Counted from the first letter of the stretch, positions 46,356 to 55,141 are shown. The stretch is 64,000 nt of DNA from Streptomyces sp. Mut1 (GCF_030719295.1 NZ_CP120997.1:496001-560000); one strand, 5' to 3'. The notes: generated from the letters alone by a model not told the origin. Made by a program: numbers and translations.

Positions 46356-46411
46356 TTGCGCCGGCTGTCGGCGGGCCCCTATGCTGAGTTTGTGCCGCAA
46401 CTAAACAAACT
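46356..46411 (+). promoter_or_regulatory. Leaderless promoter and operator of the MFS gene
   Basis: TTGCGC (46356-46361), an 18-bp spacer and TATGCT (46380-46385) place the transcript start at or next to GTG 46392, so the mRNA is probably leaderless. AGTTTGT (46387-46393) and ACAAACT (46405-46411) form a perfect 7-bp inverted repeat over the start site. The divergent ROK regulator is the likely binder. Confidence 0.55.
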
Positions 46412-47609
46412 GCGGACGGCACTACCGGGGGGACCGGGCGGCAACACCGCTCCACTCCCGCCGGCCCGTCTCCGTACCGCGCTGACCGTGTTCTTCGCCC
46501 TCGACGGTTTCCTCTTCGCCGGCTGGGTGGTCCGCATCCCGGCCATCAAGCACCAGACCGGCGCCTCGGCCTCCACCCTCGGCCTCGCGCTCCTCGGCGT
46601 ATCCGCAGGTGCCGTGATCACCATGATGCTCACCGGCCGGCTCTGCCGCCGGTACGGCAGCCATGCGGTGACCGTGGTCTGCGGTGTCCTGCTGTCCCTC
46701 AGCATCGCGCTGCCCGCCCAGACGCACTCCGCCCTCTCCCTCGGGCTGGTGCTGCTGGTCTTCGGCGCCGCGTACGGCGGCATGAACGTGGCGATGAACA
46801 GCGCGGCGGTGGACCTGGTCGCCGCCCTGCGCCGCCCCGTGATGCCCGGCTTCCACGCCGCGTTCAGCCTCGGCGGGATGATCGGCGCGGGGCTCGGCGG
46901 GCTCGTCGCGGGCGGCCTCTCGCCCGCCCTGCACCTCTTCTTCCTGACCGGAATCGGACTGGTCGTCACCGCCCTGGCGGGCCCGGTCCTGCTCCAACAC
47001 CCGCCGCACAGGGCCGATCCGGCACCGGCCGGTGCCGGGAAGCCCGCCGAGCGCCTGACCGGACGGGCCCGCAAGGTGGTGCTCCTGTTCGGCGTGATCG
47101 CGCTCTGCACCGCGTACGGTGAAGGCGCCCTGGCCGACTGGGGCGCGCTCCACCTGGAGCAGGACCTGCACGCCCGCCCCGGGGTGGCCGCCGCCGGCTA
47201 CTCGCTGTTCGCGCTCGCCATGACGGCGGGCCGGCTCAGCGGCACCACCCTCCTGGAACGGCTCGGCCAGACCCGCACGCTGGTGGCGGGCGGCGTCACC
47301 GCGGGCGCCGGCATGCTCCTGGGCTCGCTCGCCCCGACCGCCTGGCTCGCGCTCCTCGGCTTCGCCGTCACCGGTCTCGGCCTCGCCAACATCTTCCCGG
47401 TGGCGGTCGGCAGGGCGGGCGAGCTGGCCGGCCCCAGCGGGGTCGCCGCCGCCTCCACGCTCGGCTACGGCGGCATGCTGCTCGGGCCGCCCGCGATCGG
47501 CTTCCTGGCCGACTGGTTCTCCCTGCCGGTGGCCCTGACCACGGTGGCCGTACTGGCCGGTGCGGCGGCGGCCCTGGGGTACGGCGCCCGCAAGACGGCG
47601 CACACCTGA
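46392..47609 (+). CDS. MFS transporter
   Basis: GTG 46392 is chosen because it follows the -10 by six bases; 405 residues. About 12 membrane segments are seen (ALTVFFALDGFLFAGWVVRI, LGLALLGVSAGAVITMMLTG, LGYGGMLLGPPAIGFLADWF). The pattern VRIPAIK, then GLALL and GRLCRRYGSH, is close to the YbjJ/sugar MFS group. The substrate is unknown. It is divergent from the ROK regulator, which usually senses a sugar. Confidence 0.9.
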   Translation: MPQLNKLRTALPGGPGGNTAPLPPARLRTALTVFFALDGFLFAGWVVRIPAIKHQTGASASTLGLALLGVSAGAVITMMLTGRLCRRYGSHAVTVVCGVLLSLSIALPAQTHSALSLGLVLLVFGAAYGGMNVAMNSAAVDLVAALRRPVMPGFHAAFSLGGMIGAGLGGLVAGGLSPALHLFFLTGIGLVVTALAGPVLLQHPPHRADPAPAGAGKPAERLTGRARKVVLLFGVIALCTAYGEGALADWGALHLEQDLHARPGVAAAGYSLFALAMTAGRLSGTTLLERLGQTRTLVAGGVTAGAGMLLGSLAPTAWLALLGFAVTGLGLANIFPVAVGRAGELAGPSGVAAASTLGYGGMLLGPPAIGFLADWFSLPVALTTVAVLAGAAAALGYGARKTAHT

Positions 47610-47614
47610 TCGAA

Positions 47615-47630
47615 TGAGTAGCGGTACTCA
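47615..47630. promoter_or_regulatory. Palindrome resembling a MacR-type response regulator site
   Basis: TGAGTAGCGGTACTCA has perfect 6-bp arms around GCGG. It differs at one position from TGAGTACnnGTACTCA, which I recall as the site of the Streptomyces MacR response regulator. It lies 59-74 bp before ATG 47689. Confidence 0.4.
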
Positions 47631-47688
47631 GGCAGGCGCGGCTCCCCCGACGCACGATGGAGACACAGTCGTCCACGGGGAGCACGCA

Positions 47689-48060
47689 ATGAACAGGCCC
47701 ACCATGAACCACCGCCACCTCAGCACGCTCGCACGGCTCACCTTCAAGAACGCCGCCTCGCTCGTCTACCTCGGCGTGGTCGCCGCGACGGCGGTGTTCG
47801 TCCTGGTGGACACCTTGTTCGTCACACACGAGGACGCCTCGTTCGCGGGCATCTGGCTGTTCCTCCTGGCGGCGCCGACCATATTCGTCTTCCTCCTCGG
47901 CGGCTCGATGGCGGGGGCGGAGTCGTTCGGGCCCGCCTGGTTCATGTATCTGGCGCTGGCGGTGTCCGTGCTGGTGCAGTCGCTCGCGGTGGGCTGGTTC
48001 GCGCGGCTCGTCCGCGGCGGCTCCGGCCGGAGCCGTACGGTCCACGCCCAGGGCGCCTGA
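47689..48060 (+). CDS. Small membrane protein (SCO4225-like)
   Basis: ATG 47689 gives 123 residues with three membrane segments (NAASLVYLGVVAATAVFVLV, FAGIWLFLLAAPTIFVFLLG, WFMYLALAVSVLVQSLAVGW) and a basic C-terminal tail. The sequence resembles the SCO4225 family of streptomycete membrane proteins, of unknown function; that match is from memory. A GTACTC-type palindrome upstream suggests two-component control. Confidence 0.75.
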   Translation: MNRPTMNHRHLSTLARLTFKNAASLVYLGVVAATAVFVLVDTLFVTHEDASFAGIWLFLLAAPTIFVFLLGGSMAGAESFGPAWFMYLALAVSVLVQSLAVGWFARLVRGGSGRSRTVHAQGA

Positions 48061-48082
48061 TCTGCTGGCACAATCCCGTGCC

Positions 48083-48838
48083 ATGAAAATCACGGAGCAC
48101 ATCGAGGCTTTGGCCACCGAGGGCCGCCTGCTCGCGGACGCGGCCGAGGAAGCGGGTACGGAGGCGCCGGTACCGACCTGTCCGGGCTGGCAGGTGCGCG
48201 ATCTGCTCAGGCACACCGCGATGGTCCACGCCTGGGCCGCCGCCTTCGTCGCGGAGGGGCACACCTCGTACGTTCCCGACGCCGGGGAACCGGAGCTGGA
48301 CGGACCGGAGTTGCTGGACCGCTTCCGCGACGGCCACCGGTTCCTCGTGGACACGCTGGCCGACGCGCCGCGGGACCTGGAGTGCTGGACGTTCCTCTCC
48401 GCCCCGTCCCCGCTCGCCTTCTGGGCCCGCCGCCAGGCGCACGAGACGACGATCCACCGGGTGGACGCCGAGTCCGCGCGCGGCGGCCCGCTCTCCCCCA
48501 TCGCCCCCGCCCACGCGCTGGACGGCATCGACGAACTGCTGCTGGGCATGCACGCCCGCCCGAAGAGCAGGGTGCGCACCACAACACCGCGCACCCTGCG
48601 GATCCGGGCGACGGACACGGACACCGTATGGACGGTACGTCTCTCCGCCGGGCCGCCCTCGGCGGTGCGCGAGGAAGGGCCGGCCCCCTCGACGCCCGTG
48701 GACTGCGAGCTGAGCGCCCCGGCCGGGACGCTCTACCCGGCGCTCTGGAACCGGCTGCCGCTCACCGGCCTCACCGTCGCGGGTGACGGTGAGGCGGCGC
48801 GGATCTGGCGCGACAACTCCTCGATCACCTGGTCCTGA
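48083..48838 (+). CDS. Maleylpyruvate isomerase-family mycothiol-dependent enzyme
   Basis: The 251-residue protein has the DinB/MDMPI fold: PTCPGWQVRDLLRHTAMVHA with a metal-binding His, FWARRQAHETTIHRVDAESA with the HxxxH-like second metal site, and a C-terminal SCP2-like domain (TPVDCELSAPAGTLYPALWN). These actinobacterial proteins use mycothiol or bind a divalent metal, but most have no known substrate. It starts 22 bp after the SCO4225-like gene and ends 19 bp before the converging response regulator gene. Confidence 0.87.
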   Translation: MKITEHIEALATEGRLLADAAEEAGTEAPVPTCPGWQVRDLLRHTAMVHAWAAAFVAEGHTSYVPDAGEPELDGPELLDRFRDGHRFLVDTLADAPRDLECWTFLSAPSPLAFWARRQAHETTIHRVDAESARGGPLSPIAPAHALDGIDELLLGMHARPKSRVRTTTPRTLRIRATDTDTVWTVRLSAGPPSAVREEGPAPSTPVDCELSAPAGTLYPALWNRLPLTGLTVAGDGEAARIWRDNSSITWS

Positions 48839-48857
48839 CGGCTGACGCCGCCGCCCG

Positions 48858-49523
48858 TCAGCCCAGCCAGCCCGGCCGGACCAGGCCCGACTCGTAAGCC
48901 AGCACCACCAGTTGGGCCCGGTCGCGGGCGCCGAGCTTCACCATGGTCCGGCTGACATGTGTCTTCGCGGTGAGGGGGCTGACGAAGAGCCGGCGGGCGA
49001 TCTCCTCGTTGGACAGGCCGATGCCGACCAGCGCCATCACCTCCCGCTCCCGTTCGGTGAGTTCGCCCAGCGCGGTCGCGGCGGCGGGCTCCTTGGACCG
49101 GGCGGCGAACTCGGCGATGAGCCGGCGGGTGACGCTCGGCGAGAGCAGCGCGTCACCCGCGGCCACCGCCCGCACGGCCCGCAGCAGTTCGTCCGGCTCG
49201 GCGTCCTTGACCAGGAAGCCGGAAGCACCGGCCCGGATCGCCTCGAAGACGTACTCGTCCAGCTCGAAGGTGGTGAGGATGACCACCTTCACCAAGTCGA
49301 GCGCGGGGTCGCCGGTGATGGCGCGCGTGGCGGCGAGGCCGTCGAGGTGCGGCATGCGGATGTCCATCAGCACGGTGTCCGGCCGCAGTTCCCGCACCAG
49401 GCGGACGGCCTCGGCGCCGTCGGCGGCCTCGCCCACCACCTCGATGTCCGGCTGGGCGTCCAGCAGCGCCCGGAACCCCGCCCGGACCAGCAGCTGATCG
49501 TCGGCCAGCAGTACACGCATCAC
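48858..49523 (-). CDS. NarL/FixJ-family response regulator
   Basis: The 221-residue protein has a receiver domain (DD at 8-9, phosphoacceptor Asp54 in VLMDIRMPHLDG, Lys in LVKDAEP) and a LuxR-type helix-turn-helix (LTEREREVMALVGIGLSNEE, SPLTAKTHVSRTMVKLGARD). GTG 49523 overlaps the kinase stop (GTGA), so the pair is translationally coupled; the second codon is ATG (49520). It probably binds the palindrome upstream of the kinase gene or the one at 47615. The regulon is unknown. Confidence 0.93.
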   Translation of the reverse strand: MMRVLLADDQLLVRAGFRALLDAQPDIEVVGEAADGAEAVRLVRELRPDTVLMDIRMPHLDGLAATRAITGDPALDLVKVVILTTFELDEYVFEAIRAGASGFLVKDAEPDELLRAVRAVAAGDALLSPSVTRRLIAEFAARSKEPAAATALGELTEREREVMALVGIGLSNEEIARRLFVSPLTAKTHVSRTMVKLGARDRAQLVVLAYESGLVRPGWLG

Positions 49524-50809
49524 GATGTCCCCTCGTCGCTCCGGGCTCCCTCACCCGCCGCGGGCAGCGGCAGCTCGGCCCGTACCCGGAAACCCCCGTC
49601 GGGCCGGGTTCCCGCCTCCACTGTGCCGCCCAGCGCGGCGGCCCGTTCCCGCATCCCGGCCAGGCCGTTGCCGCTGCCCCCGGCGTCCGTGCCGGTGGCC
49701 GGTCCTTCGTCGTCCACGCGGAGCACCAGGCGCCGGGACTCGTGGGCGATCCGTACGTGTGCGGTACGTGAGCCCGAGTGCCGCACCACGTTGGTCAGCG
49801 CCTCCTGGACGATCCGGAAGGCGGCCAGGCCGGCCCCCGGCGGTACGGCCCCGCGTGCGCCGCCACTCTCCACGGTGACGGTGAGGCCGGCGCTCGCCGC
49901 CTGCTCGACCAGTTCCGGCAGCCGGTCGAGCCCGGGGGCCGGGGACCTGGGCGCGTCGCCGGGGGCGCGCAGGGTGTCCAGGACCTGCCGCACCTCGCCG
50001 AGCGCCTCCTTGCCGGCGGCCTTGATGGTGGTGAGCGCCGTGCGGGCCTGCTCCGGGTCGGTGTCGAGCAGGGCGAGCCCGACGCCCGCCTGGACGTTGA
50101 TGACGGAGATGCTGTGCGCGAGTACGTCGTGCAGCTCCCGGGCCATGCGCAGGCGCTCCTCGTCGGCCCGCCGCTTCTCCGCGGCCTCGCGCTCCGCGCG
50201 CTGGGCGGCCCACTGCTCGCGGCGCACCCGGACGAACTCGGCGGCCGCGACGACGGCCACCACCCAGGCCGCGACGCCCACTTCCTGCCCCCACCGGGAC
50301 GCGGTGTCGTCGCCGGGCGGAAGCCAACGGTAGAGCCAGTGCGCGACCAGGAGGTGTGCCACCCAGATCATGCCGACCGCGGTCCACGCCGCCTTGCGGT
50401 GCCCGGCGACCACGGCGCTGAAGCAGCCGACGGCGACCGTCAGGAAGACCGGTCCGTAGGGGTATCCGGCGGCGAGGTAGACCGTCGTGGCGGCCGAGGC
50501 GCCGAAGACGGCCACGACGGGATGACGGTGACGCGGCAGCAGGACCGCGACGGCGGCGAGGAGGAGCAGCCGGCCGAGGAGGTCGAGCGGGACCTTGTCG
50601 TGGAGCTGGCCGCGGGACACGACGTTCGAGCCGATCATGACGACCAGACCGATCAGCAGCGTCGACGGCCAGGGCAGCCGGGCGGCGGACCGCCCGCGCC
50701 CGGCGGTGACCCAGCCCGGCGGCCCGCCCCGGTGGAACCGGCGCGGCGGGCCGCCCCGGTGCCTGATGCCCCGGGGTCCGCCGCCTGTCATGGGGCGCTG
50801 CTCTTCCAT
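49520..50809 (-). CDS. Sensor histidine kinase (HisKA_3 type)
   Basis: ATG 50809 is chosen over GTG 50866 because TAGCGT (50822-50817) ends seven bases before it, which implies a leaderless transcript; 429 residues. After a Gly/Arg/Pro-rich cytosolic lead come about five membrane segments, a coiled region (AAQRAEREAAEKRRADEERL), the phosphoacceptor His in ARELHDVLAHSISVINVQAG, and a GHKL ATPase domain (VQEALTNVVRHSG, GNGLAGMRERAAALGG). There is no large extracellular loop, so it probably senses something in or at the membrane. Confidence 0.9.
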   Translation of the reverse strand: MEEQRPMTGGGPRGIRHRGGPPRRFHRGGPPGWVTAGRGRSAARLPWPSTLLIGLVVMIGSNVVSRGQLHDKVPLDLLGRLLLLAAVAVLLPRHRHPVVAVFGASAATTVYLAAGYPYGPVFLTVAVGCFSAVVAGHRKAAWTAVGMIWVAHLLVAHWLYRWLPPGDDTASRWGQEVGVAAWVVAVVAAAEFVRVRREQWAAQRAEREAAEKRRADEERLRMARELHDVLAHSISVINVQAGVGLALLDTDPEQARTALTTIKAAGKEALGEVRQVLDTLRAPGDAPRSPAPGLDRLPELVEQAASAGLTVTVESGGARGAVPPGAGLAAFRIVQEALTNVVRHSGSRTAHVRIAHESRRLVLRVDDEGPATGTDAGGSGNGLAGMRERAAALGGTVEAGTRPDGGFRVRAELPLPAAGEGARSDEGTS

Positions 50810-50816
50810 ACCGTCC

Positions 50817-50887
50817 ACGCTAGACGGCGGACCGCCGTGCGGGCGTCCGCCGGGCGTGGTGATCACCCGTACTCCCCGGGGAGTACG
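50817..50887 (-). promoter_or_regulatory. Promoter and 20-bp palindrome of the two-component operon
   Basis: CGTACTCCCCGGGGAGTACG (50868-50887) is a perfect palindrome, centred about 68 bp before the predicted start of transcription. TAGCGT (50822-50817) is the -10; no -35 is seen, so activation is likely. Autoactivation by the response regulator is the simplest model. Confidence 0.55.
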
Positions 50888-50920
50888 GCGAAGGGGTGCG
50901 GTACGCCCGGGGCCGCGCCC

Positions 50921-51676
50921 TCAGCCGCGCCTGCCGAGCAGGCCGACCGTACGGGCGAGTTCCGTGACGGCGTGCCGGAAGAAGATTTCACGGGCCTCCA
51001 CCACCCGGTTGAACTGGCCGAAGACCTCGAAGGAGATCAGCCCGAACAGCTGCGCCCAGGCCGCGACGAGCGGGGCGGCGACCGCGGGGGCCAGGCCCGA
51101 GGTCAGGCCGGGCGTCAGGTCGGCGGTCAGCTCGGCGGCCAGCCGTTCGGCCTCGGGGCGCAGCTCGTCGGCGAGCGGCGGGAGCGCGAGGCCCTCCGCG
51201 TGGCGGGCCTCCTCAACGACGGCGATGAGCACGAGGCCGACGCGGGCGGCGGGGGCAATGGTGTCCTGCGGCGCCGTGTAGCCGGGCACGGGCGAACCGT
51301 AGATCAGCGCGTACTCGTGGGGGTGGGCCAGCGCCCAGTCGCGTACGGCACGGGCCACGGCGACCCAGCGGGCCAGGCCGGTGCCGGGTGACGCGGGGGT
51401 GTCCGTGGTGCCGGCGGTGGTGCGGTGTGCCCGTTCGGCGGCTTCGCCGATGGCGTCGTACGCGTCGACGATCAGGGCGGTCAGCAGGTCGTCGCGGCTG
51501 GGGAAGTAGCGGTAGAGGGCGGAGGAGACCATGCCCAGTTCGCGCGCGACGGCGCGCAGCGAGAGCTTTGCCGCGCCCTCGGCGGCGAGCTGTTTCCTCG
51601 CCTCGTCCTTGATGGCGGCGGTGACTTCGATGCGGGCCCGTTCCCTGGCTCCTCGGATAGCGCTCATGGGGACCAT
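50921..51676 (-). CDS. TetR-family transcriptional regulator
   Basis: The 251-residue protein has a helix-turn-helix (RIEVTAAIKDEARKQLAAEG, AAKLSLRAVARELGMVSSAL, YRYFPSRDDLLTALI) and a C-terminal domain of the WHG/TetR_C_13 kind (ALAHPHEYALIYGSPVPGY, FGLISFEVFGQFNRVV). The second in-frame ATG (51667, MSAIRGARERAR) is an equally good start. It is divergent from the deazaflavin-type oxidoreductase gene, with two GAGAGC-type inverted repeats between them, so it very likely represses that gene and itself. Confidence 0.9.
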   Translation of the reverse strand: MVPMSAIRGARERARIEVTAAIKDEARKQLAAEGAAKLSLRAVARELGMVSSALYRYFPSRDDLLTALIVDAYDAIGEAAERAHRTTAGTTDTPASPGTGLARWVAVARAVRDWALAHPHEYALIYGSPVPGYTAPQDTIAPAARVGLVLIAVVEEARHAEGLALPPLADELRPEAERLAAELTADLTPGLTSGLAPAVAAPLVAAWAQLFGLISFEVFGQFNRVVEAREIFFRHAVTELARTVGLLGRRG

Positions 51677-51709
51677 TCTGCCACGCGATCAGAGCAGCGA
51701 CCAATAACG

Positions 51710-51776
51710 AGAGCAGTGCTCTTGCTTTTGAGCACCACTTCCGTGCACACTGATCTCAAGCGAGAGCACCGCTCTC
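51710..51776. promoter_or_regulatory. Two TetR operator-like inverted repeats
   Basis: AGAGCAGTGCTCT (51710-51722) and GAGAGCACCGCTCTC (51762-51776) are both perfect inverted repeats with the half-site AGAGC. They lie between the divergent TetR and oxidoreductase genes, one near each start. Confidence 0.65.
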
Positions 51777-51798
51777 CAAAACCGTGGGGGTCATCGAC

Positions 51799-52257
51799 AT
51801 GACGCAGTCGCAGCCGTACTACCTGCAGGGCAGCCCGCTCAACGTCCGCTTCAACGGCGTCGTCGGCTGGCTCGCGCGGCACGGAATCAGCCTGCTCGGT
51901 TCGCAGGAGCTGTCGGTGCGGGGCCGCAAGAGCGGCCGGATGCAGCGCATCCCGGTCAACCCCCACACCTACGAGGGCACGCAGTACCTGGTCTCCGCCC
52001 GGGGCCACTCCCAGTGGGTGCGCAACATGCGGGCGGCCGGCGGCGGCGAGCTGCGCGCCGGCCGCAAAACGCACGCCTTCACGGCCGTGGAGATCGCGGA
52101 CGACGCGCACAAGGCGGCCGTCGTCCGCGCCTACCTGGAGCGCTGGGGCTGGGAGGTCAACCAGTACTTCAAGGGCGTCACCGCGAAGTCCACGGACGCC
52201 GAGATCCTGGCGGCCTGCCCCGACCACCCCGTCTTCCGGATCACCAGGGCGGGCTGA
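51799..52257 (+). CDS. Nitroreductase/quinone reductase-family deazaflavin-dependent oxidoreductase
   Basis: ATG 51799 has GGGGG eight bases upstream; 152 residues, the length of the Ddn-like group. The split-barrel pattern is clear: NGVVGWLARHGISLLGSQEL, VRGRKSGRMQRIPVNPHTYE, LVSARGHSQWVRNMRAAGGG and a C-terminal PVFRI. These proteins bind F420 and reduce quinones or nitro compounds. F420 dependence is taken from the family, not shown here. Its divergent TetR neighbour suggests induction by a toxic substrate. Confidence 0.88.
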   Translation: MTQSQPYYLQGSPLNVRFNGVVGWLARHGISLLGSQELSVRGRKSGRMQRIPVNPHTYEGTQYLVSARGHSQWVRNMRAAGGGELRAGRKTHAFTAVEIADDAHKAAVVRAYLERWGWEVNQYFKGVTAKSTDAEILAACPDHPVFRITRAG

Positions 52258-52290
52258 CGCACCGGCCGGCGCGTCAGCCCCCGGTGGCCG

Positions 52291-53505
52291 CTACCGGTCC
52301 AGCGCGGAAAGCGCCCGCTGGGCCAGCGGGTGCGAACGGACCAGCTCGGCCAGCGACGTCGTACCGCGAGTGATGCCGGCGAACGCGTTCCACGCCGGGC
52401 GGAAACCCGTCAGCACCGCGTGCAGCAGACCGGGGCGCCGCTCGAAGAGCTTCAGCATGCGCCGCCCCACGCTCATCTCGACGCCGAGCCCGGCCTTGAT
52501 GGCGAACGCGTAGTTGAGGGCCTGGCGGCGGGCGTCCACCGCGTCGTGCGACTCCGCGACGCGCACCGCCCACTCACCGGCGAGCCGGCCCGAGCGCAGC
52601 GCGAACGAGATGCCCTCACGGGTCCACGGCTCCAGCAGGCCCGCCGCGTCACCGCACACCAGCACACGGCCGCGCGAGAGCGGCGAGTCGTCGCTGCGGC
52701 AGCGCGTCAGATGACCGGAGGAGATCTTCGGCTCGAAGCCGGCCAGGCCGAGCCGCGCGATGAAGTCCTCCAGATACCGCTTGGTGCCGGCGCCGTCGCC
52801 GCGGGCGGAGATCACACCGACCGTCAGCGTGTCGCCCTTGGGGAAGACCCAGCCGTAACTGCCCGGCATGGGGCCCCAGTCGATCAGGACGCGGCCTGCC
52901 CAGTCCTCGGCGACCGTCGGCGGGACCGGGATCTCCGCCTCCAGGCCGAGGTCGACCTGGTCGAGCTTCACCCCGACATGTGCTCCTATCCGCCCGGCAC
53001 TGCCGTCCGCGCCGACCACCGCGCGGGCCAGGACGGTCTCGCCGCCGGACAGCACGACCGCGACCGTGCGCCGATCGGGCACCGCGGCGCCGTGCTGCTC
53101 GACACGGCTGACGGTCGCCCCGGTGCGCAGCTCCGCACCGGCCTTCTGCGCCTGCTCGACCAGTCCGGCGTCGAACTCGGGGCGGTTGATGAGCCCGAAG
53201 AGCATCCGCCGGGAGCGGCGCGTGCGCGCCAGCCTGCCGTTGAGCGAAAAGGTGACCGCGTGGATGCGGTCCCGCAGGGGCAGTTCGAATCCGGGCGGCA
53301 GCGAGTCGCGCGAATACCCGATGATGCCGCCGCCGCACGTTTTGTAGCGGGGCAGTTCCGCCTTCTCCAGGAGCAGTACCTTGCGGCCGGCTACCGCCGC
53401 CGCGTATGCCGCGGAGGCTCCCCCCGGTCCGGCGCCGACTACGACGACGTCCCACACGGACGACTCTTCGTGCTCATGTCCGGCGTCTGCGTTCTCGCTG
53501 CTCAC
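52291..53505 (-). CDS. Geranylgeranyl reductase-family FAD-dependent oxidoreductase
   Basis: GTG 53505 gives 404 residues; the longer start GTG 53550 (adding MSSLGHWWDREQKHI) is possible but lacks a ribosome site. The N-terminus has the FAD motif VWDVVVVGAGPGGASAAYAA, followed by CGGGIIGYSRDSLP, VVGADGSAGRIGAHVG and GDAAGLLEPWTREGISFALR. This is the GGR family, which saturates isoprenoid chains such as those of menaquinone or lipids. No isoprenoid genes are adjacent. A role in reducing menaquinone side chains is common for streptomycete members. Confidence 0.88.
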   Translation of the reverse strand: MSSENADAGHEHEESSVWDVVVVGAGPGGASAAYAAAVAGRKVLLLEKAELPRYKTCGGGIIGYSRDSLPPGFELPLRDRIHAVTFSLNGRLARTRRSRRMLFGLINRPEFDAGLVEQAQKAGAELRTGATVSRVEQHGAAVPDRRTVAVVLSGGETVLARAVVGADGSAGRIGAHVGVKLDQVDLGLEAEIPVPPTVAEDWAGRVLIDWGPMPGSYGWVFPKGDTLTVGVISARGDGAGTKRYLEDFIARLGLAGFEPKISSGHLTRCRSDDSPLSRGRVLVCGDAAGLLEPWTREGISFALRSGRLAGEWAVRVAESHDAVDARRQALNYAFAIKAGLGVEMSVGRRMLKLFERRPGLLHAVLTGFRPAWNAFAGITRGTTSLAELVRSHPLAQRALSALDR

Positions 53506-53689
53506 GATGTGCTTCTGCTCCCGATCCCACCAGTGGCCCAAGCTGCTCACGGCATCCTACGGCGCGTTGCGGCCGACCCCCGCTGTGGGAGGATCGCCCG
53601 AGTCTCCGACGTACCCGCAACGCCGCACTCCAGGCGGGCAAGTACCCGGAAACGTACACATAACGTCGCACCTACCAGGAGCGTGCCCC

Positions 53690-55054
53690 ATGACCGGCCA
53701 TCCGATTCCCGAGACCGTCGCCTCGCTGATGCCCCGCGCCAAGGCGGAGCTGACCGAGCTGGTGGCCTTCCAGTCGGTGGCGGACCCCGCAGTGTATCCG
53801 AAGAGCGAGTGCGAGGCGGCCGCCGCGTGGGTCGCGCAGGCCCTGCGCGCCGAGGGCTTCGAGGACGTCGCCCTGCTCGACACCCCCGACGGCACCCAGT
53901 CCGTCTACGGCTTCCTGCCCGGCCCGGCCGGCGCGCCGACCGTGCTGCTCTACGCGCACTACGACGTGCAGCCGCCGCTCGACGAGTCCGCCTGGCTCTC
54001 GCCGCCGTTCGAGCTGACGGAGCGTGAGGGCCGCTGGTTCGGCCGGGGCACGGCCGACTGCAAGGGCGGCTTCATCATGCACCTGCTCGCGCTGCGCGCC
54101 CTCAAGGCGGACGGCGGGGTCCCCGTCTCGGTCAAGGTGATCGTCGAGGGCTCCGAGGAGCAGGGCACCGGCGGTCTGGAGCGGTACGCCGAGGCGCACC
54201 CCGGACTGCTCGCCGCCGACACCATCGTGATCGGTGACACCGGCAACTTCCGGGTGGGGCTGCCGACCGTCACCTCGACGCTGCGCGGTATGACGATGCT
54301 GCGGGTCCAGCTCGACACCCTGGAGGGCAACCTCCACTCCGGGCAGTTCGGCGGCGCCGCCCCCGACGCGCTCGCCGCGATGATCCAGCTGCTCGCCTCA
54401 CTGCGCGCCGAGGACGGCTCGACCACGGTCGACGGCCTGACCGCGGACACGGAGTGGGACGGTCTGCAGTACCCGGAGGAGGAGTTCCGCAAGGACGCCC
54501 AGGTCCTCGACGGGGTCGGCCTGATCGGCACGGGCACGGTCGCCGACCGGATCTGGGCGCGTCCCGCCGTCACCGTGATCGGGATCGACTGCCCCGCCGT
54601 GGTCGGCGCGACGCCCTCCGTACAGGCGAGCGCCCGCGCGCAGATCAGCCTTCGGGTGCCACCCGGCCACAACGCGGACGAGGCGACGAAGCTGCTGACC
54701 GCCCATCTCCTGGCGCACGCCCCGTGGGGCGCGAAGGTCTCCGTCGAGCAGGTCGGCCAGGGCCAGCCGTTCCGCGCCGACATAGCGAGCCCGGCGTACA
54801 CGGCGATGGCCGACGCCATGCGGATCGCCTACCCGGGCCAGGAGATGCAGTCCTCCGGCATGGGCGGCTCGATCCCGCTCTGCAACACCCTGGCCGAGCT
54901 GTACCCGGACGCGGAGATCCTGCTCATCGGGCTGAGCGAGCCGGAGGCCCGGATCCACGCGGTGAACGAGAGCGTGTCGCCCGGGGAACTGGAGCGGCTC
55001 TCGGTGACCGAGGCGCTGTTCCTGCGCAACTACGCGGCCTCCAAGGCCGTCTGA
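53690..55054 (+). CDS. M20-family dipeptidase
   Basis: ATG 53690 has AGGAG eight bases upstream; 454 residues. Metal-site motifs are LLYAHYDVQPP, RGTADCKGGFIMHLLAL, VIVEGSEEQGTGGLE (catalytic Glu pair), VIGDTGNF and, near the end, a His in EARIHAVNE. A dimerisation domain (STLRGMTMLRVQLDTLEGNL) is inserted as usual. It acts as a cytosolic zinc dipeptidase, probably with broad substrates. It is not closely similar to the M20 protein at the left window edge, which belongs to the carbamoyl-hydrolase branch. Confidence 0.92.
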   Translation: MTGHPIPETVASLMPRAKAELTELVAFQSVADPAVYPKSECEAAAAWVAQALRAEGFEDVALLDTPDGTQSVYGFLPGPAGAPTVLLYAHYDVQPPLDESAWLSPPFELTEREGRWFGRGTADCKGGFIMHLLALRALKADGGVPVSVKVIVEGSEEQGTGGLERYAEAHPGLLAADTIVIGDTGNFRVGLPTVTSTLRGMTMLRVQLDTLEGNLHSGQFGGAAPDALAAMIQLLASLRAEDGSTTVDGLTADTEWDGLQYPEEEFRKDAQVLDGVGLIGTGTVADRIWARPAVTVIGIDCPAVVGATPSVQASARAQISLRVPPGHNADEATKLLTAHLLAHAPWGAKVSVEQVGQGQPFRADIASPAYTAMADAMRIAYPGQEMQSSGMGGSIPLCNTLAELYPDAEILLIGLSEPEARIHAVNESVSPGELERLSVTEALFLRNYAASKAV

Positions 55055-55141
55055 CCCCCGGGCGCGGGCTACGCGCTGAGCGAAGCTCGCCGAGAGCGTA
55101 GATCCGTGCGGCGGCCGGACACCGCCGCGTACGTTCGCCGC

